Positions 28,652-40,675 of a stretch of 64,000 nt of DNA are shown in pieces. The stretch's first letter is position 1. The number at the start of each line of letters is the position of its first letter. A model generated the notes under the pieces. The model did no database searches. It was not told the origin of the DNA and saw nothing but the letters and a program-made list of their open reading frames with translations. The translations under genes and the position numbers were made by a program. The stretch is from Spirochaetae bacterium HGW-Spirochaetae-1. GTDB taxonomy: Bacteria > Spirochaetota > UBA4802 > UBA5550. The stretch covers positions 186,001 to 250,000 of the forward strand of contig PGXY01000001.1 of NCBI GenBank assembly GCA_002839375.1, in the 5' to 3' direction.

Positions 28652-28810
28652 AATGGAAAAAGTTAATAACTTTTTCCTGACTCAGATCTTTTAAAACGGT
28701 TAAGCCTCGAAGATTATTCTAAAAGGTTTAACAATTTCATCGAGTAATACCAAAAATGGTGTTTAATCGAGCGTATTAAAGTCTATTGTTTACAGTAGAT
28801 AAAATAATAT

Positions 28811-31809
<2,999 letters not shown>

Positions 31810-31814
31810 ATTAT

Positions 31815-31844
31815 AATTGACCCGAGCAATTGCTCGGGTCAATT
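31815..31844. repeat. Perfect 30-base palindrome behind 23S
   Basis: AATTGACCCGAGCAA is followed directly by its exact complement TTGCTCGGGTCAATT. It starts 6 bases after the 23S 3' end. No T-run follows at once; as RNA it would form a long hairpin, perhaps a processing signal or 3' barrier. Confidence 0.8.
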
Positions 31845-31877
31845 CATTAATACGATACCAGTAAACACATTCATATA

Positions 31878-31909
31878 AAAAACCCAGGTTTATACCTGGG
31901 TTTTTTTTT
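31878..31909 (+). terminator. rRNA operon terminator
   Basis: Stem AACCCAGGT / ACCTGGGTT with loop TTAT, preceded by A residues and followed by nine T residues. It closes the operon only 70 bases after the 23S gene, leaving no room for a 5S gene. With its leading A-run it could also end the convergent SCP2-like gene. Confidence 0.93.
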
Positions 31910-31949
31910 CAGTATGCAATATCTTTTAATGAATTTTATACATCATCAA

Positions 31950-32312
31950 TTAAGCCTTCATCATCATTTTTATTGTTCCGGTAAACCAGAGGGCAAGCTG
32001 CGCATCTCCTTCAAGTTTCAATATTCCGTTTTGCAGGGCTTTCATGGTTTCTTCGTTATTGCCGGATGCCATTATTTTGAATGCACTATCAGCATCTTTC
32101 CATATGAGAGAAACATTGGCATTAGTATCGTCACCCTTTTTGGATATTACGTCACCGTTTAAAAATGTGAAAAATCTTCCTCTTTTGCCATCAGCCGTTT
32201 TAATGACGAGGGTAAAGTTTTTTTCCTTAAGATGCTCTTTAAATTCCGCACTTTTTTTTGCCGCTTTTTGAATTTTAATTTTCAGAGCGTATAGAAGAAA
32301 AGAAAATTTCAT
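31950..32312 (-). CDS. SCP2-like small lipid-binding-domain protein
   Basis: A 120-residue protein whose pattern (LVIKTADGKRGRFFTFLNGD, ADSAFKIMASGNNEETMKALQNGILKLEGD, then ALWFTGTIKMM) resembles the sterol carrier protein 2 fold found in stand-alone bacterial lipid-binding proteins. Bacterial SCP2 proteins bind fatty acids or other lipids; the ligand here is unknown. CAGGAGG lies 7 bases before the ATG. A short hydrophobic N-terminus (FSFLLYALKIKI) is not a clear signal peptide. It lies 83 bases downstream of the histidine kinase gene on the same strand. Confidence 0.7.
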   Translation of the reverse strand: MKFSFLLYALKIKIQKAAKKSAEFKEHLKEKNFTLVIKTADGKRGRFFTFLNGDVISKKGDDTNANVSLIWKDADSAFKIMASGNNEETMKALQNGILKLEGDAQLALWFTGTIKMMMKA

Positions 32313-32395
32313 AGAACAATCCTCCTGTTGCTATAATATAATTTATCATGAGTTTACCTGATAATGACCCATGACTGTGTAGCTTTAGATAAACA

Positions 32396-33817
32396 TCACT
32401 GAGTTTCTTCAGGAATGGGAAAATCAATGGTGAAAGTAGTTCCTCCACTGCTGGTATCCAGTGTAACTTCAGCATTATGCTCCTTTATTATTTTACTGCA
32501 AATTGATAAACCAATGCCGGTGCCATGATTTCGCTTTTTACTGGTGAAAAAAGGAGACCATATCTTGGGAATGATATCCTTTGGAATTCCTATTCCATTA
32601 TCTTTTATTATGAGACGGACCTTGTGATTATTGACAGATGTGGTAATTTTAATTAATCCCTCATGATCCGTATCGAGGTGCTTTTTTTCTATTATGGCAT
32701 CCTTGGCATTAAGAACGAGATTTACAATAAGCTGTTCAATGGATATGGTATCGCCATATACACCCTGTATGTTTTCATGAAGATCGCAAAGAAGGTCTAT
32801 ATTGTTTTTTTTCAGTTGATGATGTATAAGGTCAATAGCTTCGAGTATGGAATTGTTCAGGTCGATAATTCTCATGGAAAAACCGCTTTTTTTGGAAAAA
32901 TTCCTGATATGGTCAATGATTGTCGATGACTTATCAACAAGCGAGGAAATTCTTTGCAGCTCTGCTACGGCCTGGAGTTTGTCCAGTTCATCATAATTTA
33001 TATCATCTATCATATTCTGTGCAATACCCTTGATGCCCGTTAGGGGTTGAGCCAGTTCATGGGCGATTCCCGTTGTCACTTCGGCAAGGCTGGCATGACG
33101 GCTTATCTGAAAAAGCTCGGTATCTTTTTCGGCAATTATCCGTCGGCACTGTTCGTTGCTTTGTTTCAAACGTGTAATCTGGTGTGTGAGTTTTTTGTTG
33201 AGTTCGTTGGAATTGTTGAGCTGCCTGATGAAACGGAGAAGTCTCTGTTGATATTCGATGGTCAGGATGTAGAAGGTAAGTATAACCAGCAGAGCCGGAG
33301 AGGTAATGAAGTGAATTGCATCGGAATTAAAGAAAGACAGGATGATATTAATGCAGGTAAGCATCTGCACGGCAATAAGGAATCGGGAAGATATATTCAG
33401 GTTAACGACGGAAAGTAGATATATAATATAGCCACAGAGCATCAAATGTAGAATAGAAAGAATTTTTATAGTATGGGCAGGAAATATGACCAGGATAAAA
33501 AGTGCTGATATAATGGCTATATAAGCAGGGAAAAGGCTGTAATCATCCAGGAGATTATATATATACAATATCATCCAGGTATATGTTATCGGAAGGATGA
33601 GAAGGCCCACCACCGCAACTGTGGGTATAGTTGTGAATTCATAAAAATTATTAAATAGCAGAAAATAGGGTATAATGAATAAAAACAAGGTTACACAGTT
33701 AAGCAGGATTAATTTTGCGATACGGATATTAAAGTACAGTATAGCGAGTATCATTATGACAATAGTAGCATAAAAAAGGATATTGACGGAAAATGTAAGA
33801 ATACTCTGGATTAGCAT
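32396..33817 (-). CDS. Orphan membrane sensor histidine kinase
   Basis: A 473-residue kinase with about six to seven membrane spans in residues 1-190, so it probably senses within the membrane and lacks a large periplasmic domain. A coiled linker (about 195-240) leads to the H-box with H253 in TTGIAHELAQPLTGI, followed by the N-box QLIVNLVLNAKDAI, DNGIGIPKDII, the F-box SPFFTSKKR and GTGIGLSICSKII. The H-box and HATPase style are those of the NtrB/FixL-like HPK4 group. No response regulator is adjacent, so its partner is unknown. The start has a poor ribosome binding site. Confidence 0.92.
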   Translation of the reverse strand: MLIQSILTFSVNILFYATIVIMILAILYFNIRIAKLILLNCVTLFLFIIPYFLLFNNFYEFTTIPTVAVVGLLILPITYTWMILYIYNLLDDYSLFPAYIAIISALFILVIFPAHTIKILSILHLMLCGYIIYLLSVVNLNISSRFLIAVQMLTCINIILSFFNSDAIHFITSPALLVILTFYILTIEYQQRLLRFIRQLNNSNELNKKLTHQITRLKQSNEQCRRIIAEKDTELFQISRHASLAEVTTGIAHELAQPLTGIKGIAQNMIDDINYDELDKLQAVAELQRISSLVDKSSTIIDHIRNFSKKSGFSMRIIDLNNSILEAIDLIHHQLKKNNIDLLCDLHENIQGVYGDTISIEQLIVNLVLNAKDAIIEKKHLDTDHEGLIKITTSVNNHKVRLIIKDNGIGIPKDIIPKIWSPFFTSKKRNHGTGIGLSICSKIIKEHNAEVTLDTSSGGTTFTIDFPIPEETQ

Positions 33818-33960
33818 TTCATTCGGGGGTATTTAATTTATTTTATACAACAATCAATGTTTATCCATGAATGTCAATTTATTAATTATAATGAATCTTT
33901 TTACTGCTTTACAATTAATTTTATCACCGATTTCATTGTACTATCAAGTGGAGGGAAAAA

Positions 33961-35046
33961 ATGGGATTTAATTGTGGTGTAATCGGGCTTCCCAATGTGG
34001 GTAAATCTACAATTTTCAATGCCCTCTCCAGTGCCGGTGCACAGATGGCAAATTATCCTTTCTGCACTATTGAACCGAATCGGGGAATAGTCCCGGTACC
34101 GGATAAAAGATTGCAGGAAATCGGGAAAATTCTGGGTAAAAATGATCCCATTCCCACTAAAATTGAATTTATCGACGTGGCTGGACTGGTCAGGGGTGCC
34201 TCAAAAGGGGAAGGTCTGGGTAATACCTTTCTCGGTCATATCAGGCAGGTCGACGCGATTATCCATGTCGTACGCTGTTTCTCCGACGAGAATATAATTC
34301 ATGTGACGGGAAATGTTGATCCTTTGCGGGATATCGAAATTATCAATACGGAGCTTATCCTTTCGGACATGGAAGTTCTGGAGCGCGCCGATGAGAAGAT
34401 GCAGAAACAGACGCGCTCCGGGATAAAGGAGGCTTCACACAGGATATCGGTCATTGAACGTATGTTATCCCACCTGAATGAAGGAAAACTTCTGAAAAAC
34501 CTGTCGCTGGAAGAAGAAGAAAAAAAAATTGCTGCCGAATTCGGATTGATTACCAATAAGCCGGTCCTTTATTGCGCCAATATCGCCGAAAATGAAATGC
34601 CCGACGATCATCTCAATAAGATTAGAGAGTTCGCCGATTCCGATCATTCCCGGTTTATCTATATCTGTGGAAAACTGGAAGAAGAAATTTCCGAACTTCC
34701 CGGTGATGAGAAAAGGGAATATCTCGAAGCCATGGGCCTGAAGGAATCGGGACTGGACAGGCTTATTGCCATCGGGTATGAGCTACTCGATCTCATATCC
34801 TTTTATTCAGCGGCCACAGATCTCCAGGCCTGGACGGTTCGGAGAGGCACGTCAGCTCCCAGGGCCGCGGGGAAAATTCACACGGATTTTGAGCGTGGTT
34901 TTATCCGGGCCGAGATCATGTCCTGGGAGGATCTTTTGAAATATGGATCAGAGCATGGCGTCAGAGATCATGGACTGCTGAGGTCCGAGGGAAAGGATTA
35001 TATTATTGAAGATGGGGATATCGTACGGTTTCTTTTCAACGTGTGA
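33961..35046 (+). CDS. ychF: Obg-family ATPase YchF
   Basis: Universally conserved P-loop ATPase related to Obg that binds ribosomes and is linked to redox stress control. Walker A GLPNVGKSTIFNAL, switch region DVAGLVRGASKGEGLGNTFL, and the C-terminal TGS domain (AWTVRRGTSAPRAAGKIHTD... VRFLFNV) are intact. The usual NKxD guanine motif is replaced (YCANIAENEMP), as in YchF, which prefers ATP. 361 residues is standard. GTGGAGGG provides the ribosome binding site. Confidence 0.97.
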   Translation: MGFNCGVIGLPNVGKSTIFNALSSAGAQMANYPFCTIEPNRGIVPVPDKRLQEIGKILGKNDPIPTKIEFIDVAGLVRGASKGEGLGNTFLGHIRQVDAIIHVVRCFSDENIIHVTGNVDPLRDIEIINTELILSDMEVLERADEKMQKQTRSGIKEASHRISVIERMLSHLNEGKLLKNLSLEEEEKKIAAEFGLITNKPVLYCANIAENEMPDDHLNKIREFADSDHSRFIYICGKLEEEISELPGDEKREYLEAMGLKESGLDRLIAIGYELLDLISFYSAATDLQAWTVRRGTSAPRAAGKIHTDFERGFIRAEIMSWEDLLKYGSEHGVRDHGLLRSEGKDYIIEDGDIVRFLFNV

Positions 35047-35068
35047 GAGTGCATAATACAGGGCGTTC

Positions 35069-35947
35069 CTATTTTTCCACTTCCTTGTATATGGGGATGG
35101 AGCGCAGGCGTATGTTTTTCTCGGGGGATATGTTAAAAACGGCCATGACAGTGAAGGGGGGAGTAATCCGGGAAATTTCAGCCTGGAATTCAGTTTTCCC
35201 CGATTCCGTGATCTTGACGGGCAGCATGGTCCAGACTATGGCAACCCAGCTGTCTGCCTGGTCTTTCAGCAATTTTTCATTGGTGAAGGTAATATAATTT
35301 TTTGATCCTGCAATGGAAAAGCCCGGCTTACTGGAAATATCCTCGTGGTTTTTCAGAATGGCTATCTGGACGGCTGGATTGGGGAATTGCTCTATCGCTA
35401 CCGCATTATCTTTCAGATTCAATCCCACAGTCATTTTTTTATCACCGGTACTGACTGCATACACAATAAATTCTTTTCCTTTCTGAGTAATCCTGTTTGT
35501 GCGGGGACTGGCGTTGTTGAAATACTGAAAACCGGTATAGCTCTCATACCGGTAGGGATAACTGACAATCTGCAGGCGCTGTTTTTCCAGCATATACTTG
35601 CCCGCTTTAAAGATAAGGGGGTAGATATCAAGGGTGTCACCATCACCGTTAAGATCGATGTTTAGCTGTGAGAAAAGAAAGTCCTGTTCATGAATCGAAG
35701 AGTCTTCAACTGTCCCATGAATTAAAATTTCTTCCGCTGGCATGAGAAATGAGGATTCTTCAAGAAACGACGATAATGAAGCGTCGTAGGAGATACGAAA
35801 GGAAAGCGTATAACTATTTGCGGATATTTTTTTCACGGTTATCTGGGACGTTTTGACATCGAGCGGTTCCAATGATATCAGGACCGGTGCGGAAAGTAAT
35901 ACTATCAGAAGAGCCATGAAAAAAACCGAGAATTTGCGTTGTTTCAT
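35069..35947 (-). CDS. Exported protein of unknown function
   Basis: Not recognised. A 292-residue protein with a signal peptide (FFMALLIVLLSAPVLISLEP) and a mature part that looks all-beta: alternating hydrophobic strands such as SYTLSFRISYD and WVAIVWTMLP. The block EQDFLFSQLNIDLNGDGDTLD contains a DxNxDGD calcium-loop-like motif, so it may bind Ca2+. Periplasmic or surface location is inferred. It is convergent with ychF, 22 bases apart, and lies downstream of the radical SAM gene on the same strand. Confidence 0.75.
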   Translation of the reverse strand: MKQRKFSVFFMALLIVLLSAPVLISLEPLDVKTSQITVKKISANSYTLSFRISYDASLSSFLEESSFLMPAEEILIHGTVEDSSIHEQDFLFSQLNIDLNGDGDTLDIYPLIFKAGKYMLEKQRLQIVSYPYRYESYTGFQYFNNASPRTNRITQKGKEFIVYAVSTGDKKMTVGLNLKDNAVAIEQFPNPAVQIAILKNHEDISSKPGFSIAGSKNYITFTNEKLLKDQADSWVAIVWTMLPVKITESGKTEFQAEISRITPPFTVMAVFNISPEKNIRLRSIPIYKEVEK

Positions 35948-35996
35948 AACGTGATCTTATCCTTTGTGCAATTGATAAAAAAGGAATACAGACCAA

Positions 35997-37562
35997 TCAT
36001 ATCGTGGAAGACCACTGCAGACCGGTGTCTTCATGATAGACCAGGTATTTATTTTTAAAAAAATCTCTAATTTCCTTTTTCACTGTCGATTCGCTCAGTG
36101 ATGTCAGGGGCGCGAGCCGGCTGACAAGTTCATCAACTAAGGCATTTTCATCACGATTTCTGTACCGGGGATCGCCGGTAATATTATTCTTTATGATCTC
36201 CCAAGCAACGGCTCGGGAAATAGTTACTTCGGCCACTACATCCAATTCATCGGACAGGTGGGTTCCCTTCTGGTATTCAGAAATAGCGCATTGTATATAC
36301 GCGTCGAGGCTGTTGTTGAATTTTTTATATATGGCATCAATCTCCCCGCCGCTGATACCTGCGGGCTCACACACTGCCTGATTTGCGTCATATTTATCCC
36401 AGTCATCGTGGAAGATGCGTATGCCATATTCAGCACATTTATCCCGTACCTCCGTGCCGGGGAATGGGGATAGTATATGATATCCATATTGCGCGCCCAG
36501 TCCGCCGGCAAACTCCATGGTCTTTGTAACTGTTTCAGCGGTTTCACCGGGCAGACCGAGAATGTATGAGGCCAGTGGCAATATTCCCGCTTCCCGACAC
36601 ATGGCTACGGCCTTGCGGCACATTTCCAGCGTGGTTCTTTTCTTAACGGTATCGAGTATTTCCTGGTTTCCGCTTTCTATGCCGAAACAGAGCACTGTAC
36701 AGCCGGCCTGATGGAGCGATGAAAGAAGTTCCCGGTCAATCGTATCAACACGTGCAAAGGCGCTCCAGCGCACTTTGATATTTCTGTTTATTATCTCGTT
36801 ACATATTTCAGTACACCGTTTTTTGTGAGATGTGAAGAGATCATCGACTATATTGATCTGACGAAATCCCATACCGGCAAGCATCTGCAGCTCGTCCACA
36901 ACGCGCTCTACGGAAAAATAGCGCACCTTGCCTCCCACCATGCGCCGTCCCACGCAGAAAATACATCGGTGAGGACAGCCCCGCGATGTCATCATTCCTA
37001 TGGGCAGTCCAAGAGCCTTGTACTTGTTCAGATTGCATAAATGCCTGGCCGGGAAGGGCAGCGAATCGAGGTACTGGATGAATTCTCTCTCGCCGTTGTG
37101 TACTATCTCATTGCCTCGGCGGTATGATATCCCCGCAACCTTTTCAAGGTCTGAAGGACGGGACAGGGATTTGACCAGTTCCGTTGCCGTAACTTCCCCC
37201 TCTCCCCGGACAATAAAATCGATAAAAATATTTTCTGCGAGGATATTTTGCGCATCAAAGGTGGCATGGGGCCCGCCAAGGACAGTGGGTGTTTTTGGTG
37301 CTATATCGCGGCAGTCTTCCAGTATGGCAAGGGCTTTTTTGATATTCATGGTGACGCCCGTGGCGCCTATAAGATCGGGCTTATAATGATCGATGACGTT
37401 TTCTATGTATTCCCTGGTGTAGGGAGTGACAACGAAGTCTTCGATAATAACGTCAATATTGTTCTTGTTGAGATATGCGGCAAGAGACATGAGTCCGAAA
37501 GGAGGCGACGGTGATTCTTCCAGGGGATAGGGTGGATTTATCAATAAAAATTTTTTAGTCAT
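35997..37562 (-). CDS. B12-binding radical SAM protein
   Basis: A 521-residue enzyme with an N-terminal cobalamin-binding domain (KKFLLINPPYPLEESPSPPFGLM; VLGGPHATFDA) and a central radical SAM domain with the cluster motif C-x3-C-x2-C in SRGCPHRCIFC, then SVERVVDELQML and the Elp3-like CFGIESGNQEILDTVKK. The C-terminal 120 residues are helical and unassigned. Members of this large class methylate or rearrange lipids, antibiotics and cofactors; no specific neighbour identifies the substrate here. Cobalamin dependence is inferred from the domain pair. Confidence 0.9.
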   Translation of the reverse strand: MTKKFLLINPPYPLEESPSPPFGLMSLAAYLNKNNIDVIIEDFVVTPYTREYIENVIDHYKPDLIGATGVTMNIKKALAILEDCRDIAPKTPTVLGGPHATFDAQNILAENIFIDFIVRGEGEVTATELVKSLSRPSDLEKVAGISYRRGNEIVHNGEREFIQYLDSLPFPARHLCNLNKYKALGLPIGMMTSRGCPHRCIFCVGRRMVGGKVRYFSVERVVDELQMLAGMGFRQINIVDDLFTSHKKRCTEICNEIINRNIKVRWSAFARVDTIDRELLSSLHQAGCTVLCFGIESGNQEILDTVKKRTTLEMCRKAVAMCREAGILPLASYILGLPGETAETVTKTMEFAGGLGAQYGYHILSPFPGTEVRDKCAEYGIRIFHDDWDKYDANQAVCEPAGISGGEIDAIYKKFNNSLDAYIQCAISEYQKGTHLSDELDVVAEVTISRAVAWEIIKNNITGDPRYRNRDENALVDELVSRLAPLTSLSESTVKKEIRDFFKNKYLVYHEDTGLQWSSTI

Positions 37563-37634
37563 TCGGTCCTTCAGCTTGTATAGGTCTTTGGCATCGGATG
37601 AACTTTATATGGATTTTGTATAAAAAATAGCAAG

Positions 37635-38168
37635 CTATTTTTGACGGGGTAGCTGATCTACGTAGGAGTTCAGCATGAGATCATCGAGATTTTTTCTGGC
37701 TGTTTTCGGTTCCTCTTCGGAATATCCCAGGGAGATGATCGCCATAAGTTCGTGCTGGATATCGATATTAAGAACCTGGCTCACCTCTTCCTTGCGGTTT
37801 AATATCTCGCCAAGCCAGACAGCTCCAACATGGAGCGATTCGGCTGCCAGGAGCATGTTCTGAATGCAGGCCCCGATGCTCATGATATCCTTGTCGCGGT
37901 TGTAGCCCGAGGGGATGTGGTAAAAAACGGCGATGCAGGTGTGGCAGGACCTGATTATTCTGCTGTATTTGGTCAGGCCGGCCAGTTTTTCCTTTATTTC
38001 ACTGTTATTGATAATGCTGAATTTCCAGGGCTGATTATTGAGTCCTGAAGGTGCCCACCGTCCTGCCTCAAGAATGGCGTTTATTGTGTCAGAACTAAGG
38101 TCTGTGTCAGTATATCTCCGGCGGGACCGGCGGTTCTGGATGGTCAGGAGTACGGGATTGGTTTCCAT
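37635..38168 (-). CDS. Nitroreductase-family protein
   Basis: FMN-dependent NAD(P)H oxidoreductase fold, 177 residues. Seen: IQNRRSRRRYTDTDLSSDT (FMN-phosphate-binding arginines), APSGLNNQPWKFSII, and the later GACIQNMLLAAESLHVGAVWLGE with the glycine loop, then SLGYSEEEPK. The small size and C-terminal end suggest the minimal nitroreductase subfamily found in anaerobes. Physiological substrate unknown. It is 72 bases upstream of the radical SAM gene on the same strand. Confidence 0.9.
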   Translation of the reverse strand: METNPVLLTIQNRRSRRRYTDTDLSSDTINAILEAGRWAPSGLNNQPWKFSIINNSEIKEKLAGLTKYSRIIRSCHTCIAVFYHIPSGYNRDKDIMSIGACIQNMLLAAESLHVGAVWLGEILNRKEEVSQVLNIDIQHELMAIISLGYSEEEPKTARKNLDDLMLNSYVDQLPRQK

Positions 38169-38195
38169 GGATTGGCTATGTTCCTTTCGATATAG

Positions 38196-38879
38196 TTACT
38201 GACCCGATGCCAGATATTTATCGAGCTTTTTCTTCTTCGTGTCCACCTTTTTAAGGTGCGATGTGATAATTTTTTCGTAGTTAAGATCGTTCTTTATGAT
38301 GGAGGAACGTTCCGATTCCATGCTGCTCAGGTCCGTGGTAATTTTTATCCTGCTGGCCTCGTGTGCGTATCGCCGCGCTTCGTTCCAATAGGGGAGGGCC
38401 TCCCGGTAATACCGGTCCGCCATGTCCAGGCTGTCGCGGATATCTTTGGAAAATTCCAGGTTATAGAAGTATATTTTCTGTTTATCATAGCGCGAGGCTA
38501 TGGTCATATGGTTTCTCATGATGAGCAGGTTGATATGCATGAACATGAGCTTGCGGTACTTTTTATATTCTTTTTCGGACTCCACTTTTACCAGGGCTTC
38601 CGAGGGATGGCGGAATTTGCACTGCAGGGCCGTTTTCAGTCGCTCTATATTTTTACGCAGTGAGTTTTCATTGTAGTACTGCTTCATTCCATAGAGTTGA
38701 TAATAATCTTCAACATAATGGGGAACGGTTTTATAATGCAGGCGGACCTTGGGGATATAATCGGAAAAGGGGACGTATTTTTCCTTTTCCCCGTGAAAAT
38801 ACTGGTACTCGTAATCTTCAGCGAAGATATATATGGGCATGAGCATCAGCAAAAATATGATAATGTATGGAATTTTCAT
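38196..38879 (-). CDS. Exported helical protein of unknown function
   Basis: A 227-residue protein with a signal peptide (IPYIIIFLLMLMPIYIFAED, cleavage after FA). The mature chain is rich in Tyr, Lys, Arg and Glu and predicted helical, including a coiled-coil-like segment at the C-terminus (NYEKIITSHLKKVDTKKKKLDKY). No cysteine pair or catalytic motif is seen. The arrangement of short helices about residues 130-190 recalls TPR-like proteins but is not convincing. It lies 45 bases from the J-domain gene upstream and 27 from the nitroreductase gene downstream. Confidence 0.75.
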   Translation of the reverse strand: MKIPYIIIFLLMLMPIYIFAEDYEYQYFHGEKEKYVPFSDYIPKVRLHYKTVPHYVEDYYQLYGMKQYYNENSLRKNIERLKTALQCKFRHPSEALVKVESEKEYKKYRKLMFMHINLLIMRNHMTIASRYDKQKIYFYNLEFSKDIRDSLDMADRYYREALPYWNEARRYAHEASRIKITTDLSSMESERSSIIKNDLNYEKIITSHLKKVDTKKKKLDKYLASGQ

Positions 38880-38924
38880 AGGATCAATTTCAATATGTTC
38901 GGGTCTTAGTAGATTATCGGTGAA

Positions 38925-39773
38925 TTATTCATTAAAAAACACCTGAATATAATTTTTTAACGATTGAACATATTCGAGTTTTATGGCTGTTTCCACAAGC
39001 CAGCCCGATTTCGGAAAATTCAGTATTGTTCTCTGAAATATGAGCTCAGCCTCGGCAAGTCGTGGAAGGACTTTATCCTGGTCAAATTTGCCGCGGTTAT
39101 GGCGGTCAAAAAAAAGTTCCTTGTGGGCTAGGTGGAGGGCGTCATCGCCGCGCTTATAAGAGCGATAGGCATTGACTTCATACTGGCTGGTATAGCTGTC
39201 GATGATATTCAGGCATTCCGCGGCGCGGTAAAAGTTAAATATCATGTTTTTAAACGTATTAAAATGTTCAAGAAGTTCGTCATCATCGGTTTGTTTTATG
39301 AGTTTGCCTATGCCATGATAACTTTTTCTTAGAGAATGGACAATATTGTTGTAAGTTCCGCGGTTGGACACCATCTCACGTCGTGCCAGGTTATACAGGC
39401 TGAACTGAAAGAACTTATACAGGGATTCCTTTGTATTTTCCCGCAACCTGATAAAGGACTGAATCAGATATTCCTCTTCTATGCGGGTTTTACCTGGTTT
39501 TGTATGCCTCTTTTCCCGTGGTTTCTGCGGTGTTTCTTCTTTTTGTACAGAGTCACTTTTTTTACCGTTTTCCATACCCTGCTGAAAACGGTGGCTCATA
39601 ATGGCGGAATAGGCGAGGTTGAGTTTTGTCATGACCTCGTTGGCCCATTCAGTTCTTTCTCTGTTCTTGTCGGGGTGATATTTGTGCGCCAGTTTTTTGA
39701 ACGACGCTGCAACCGCCTCGTTAGAGGCATTTTCAGGAACATCAAGGAGTTTGTAGCAGGACTGAATATTCAT
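38925..39773 (-). CDS. J-domain protein with unique C-terminus
   Basis: A 282-residue co-chaperone-like protein. Residues 1-65 form a J domain (CYKLLDVPENASNEAVAASFKKL, HPD in AHKYHPDKN) expected to stimulate a DnaK ATPase. There is no Gly/Phe linker, zinc-finger or DnaJ C-terminal domain; instead a charged linker (about 70-100) leads to a helical region with TPR-like repeats of unknown partner. It is therefore a specialised J protein rather than DnaJ. Start of a minus-strand run with the exported protein and nitroreductase. Confidence 0.85.
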   Translation of the reverse strand: MNIQSCYKLLDVPENASNEAVAASFKKLAHKYHPDKNRERTEWANEVMTKLNLAYSAIMSHRFQQGMENGKKSDSVQKEETPQKPREKRHTKPGKTRIEEEYLIQSFIRLRENTKESLYKFFQFSLYNLARREMVSNRGTYNNIVHSLRKSYHGIGKLIKQTDDDELLEHFNTFKNMIFNFYRAAECLNIIDSYTSQYEVNAYRSYKRGDDALHLAHKELFFDRHNRGKFDQDKVLPRLAEAELIFQRTILNFPKSGWLVETAIKLEYVQSLKNYIQVFFNE

Positions 39774-39965
39774 AAACTCTATTCTTTAATAATTTAGTTA
39801 CTATTTATTCAGGCCGGACAAATTAATACTTTACGGTTGAATAAATTTTAAGCAATATGCGGCTCCATCTAACAGGTTTCATAAAAAACTATTAATCCCG
39901 GGCCTGCGTTTTCGATCAGTTATTCCCATGATTATTAAGGAAAATATCAAGCAATAAATTTTTTC

Positions 39966-39995
39966 TTGACACATAAACTAATGTTTGCTAAGTTT
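39966..39995 (+). promoter_or_regulatory. lexA promoter with candidate operator
   Basis: TTGACA (39966-39971) and TAAGTT (39989-39994) are 17 bases apart. An imperfect dyad AAACT (39975-39979) / AGTTT (39991-39995) covers the spacer and -10, and GTTT repeats occur at 39983, 39992 and 39998. This is where LexA self-repression would act; the actual box for this LexA is not known to me. Confidence 0.5.
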
Positions 39996-40035
39996 CTGTT
40001 TAGATTTGTCGATAACTCTATAAAGGGTGGTAATC

Positions 40036-40662
40036 ATGGTCCAGAAAAATAAAATTAGCGAGAAAAAACTCACTGATAAACAGCAGAATATTTATGAATT
40101 CATAAAAGATTCCATCCGCGAATCGGGATTTCCTCCTACGGTCAGGGAGGTGGGGGACAAATTCGGCATCACAGTAAAAGGTGCCTATGATCATGTCAAG
40201 GCCATTGAAAAAAAGGGATTCATTAAAACAGAACAGAATAAATCCAGGGCCATTGTTGTAATTGACCAGGACGATGTCATTCCCACTGACGCGGTCAATA
40301 TACCCCTTATCGGCCGGATAGCTGCCGGTTCTCCCATCCTTGCTGAAGAAAATATAGAAGATTATCTCAGTTTTCCCCGGTCGTTTATCGGGTCCGGTGA
40401 TCATTTTGCCCTGAAAGTAAGGGGAGATTCCATGGAGGATGGCGGTATTTTTGACGGTGATATTGCCATTATAAAAAAACAGAATATAGCACAGAATGGA
40501 GATATAGTAGCTGCTCTTCTGGAAGAAGAAGCCACACTGAAAAGATATAAACTGCAGGGTGATGCTATTCACCTCATTCCTGAAAATCCGGCCTATGCTC
40601 CCATAGTAGTGAAAGATGTTCTGATCCTGGGGAAACTCTCGGCTGTATTCAGGAAATACTGA
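40036..40662 (+). CDS. lexA: LexA repressor
   Basis: SOS repressor and self-cleaving protease. ATG 40036 (208 residues) follows AAAGGGTGG by 5 bases. The winged helix (GFPPTVREVGDKFGITVKGA, YDHVKAIEKKGF) differs from the E. coli recognition helix and resembles the Leptospira type. The cleavage site is A97-G98 in GRIAAGSP, the catalytic dyad is S132 (GDSMEDGG) and K169 (EATLKRY). DNA damage should activate RecA-stimulated cleavage. The PIN-domain gene follows 13 bases downstream and is likely co-regulated. Confidence 0.97.
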   Translation: MVQKNKISEKKLTDKQQNIYEFIKDSIRESGFPPTVREVGDKFGITVKGAYDHVKAIEKKGFIKTEQNKSRAIVVIDQDDVIPTDAVNIPLIGRIAAGSPILAEENIEDYLSFPRSFIGSGDHFALKVRGDSMEDGGIFDGDIAIIKKQNIAQNGDIVAALLEEEATLKRYKLQGDAIHLIPENPAYAPIVVKDVLILGKLSAVFRKY

Positions 40663-40675
40663 TTGCAATAATCCT

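Noticed and set aside
31810-31949. Possible 5S rRNA gene after 23S
   Set aside because: Only 70 bases lie before the terminator and no 5S landmarks are seen.
40018-40668. 216-codon minus-strand frame opposite lexA
   Set aside because: Antisense shadow of lexA, whose motifs are complete.
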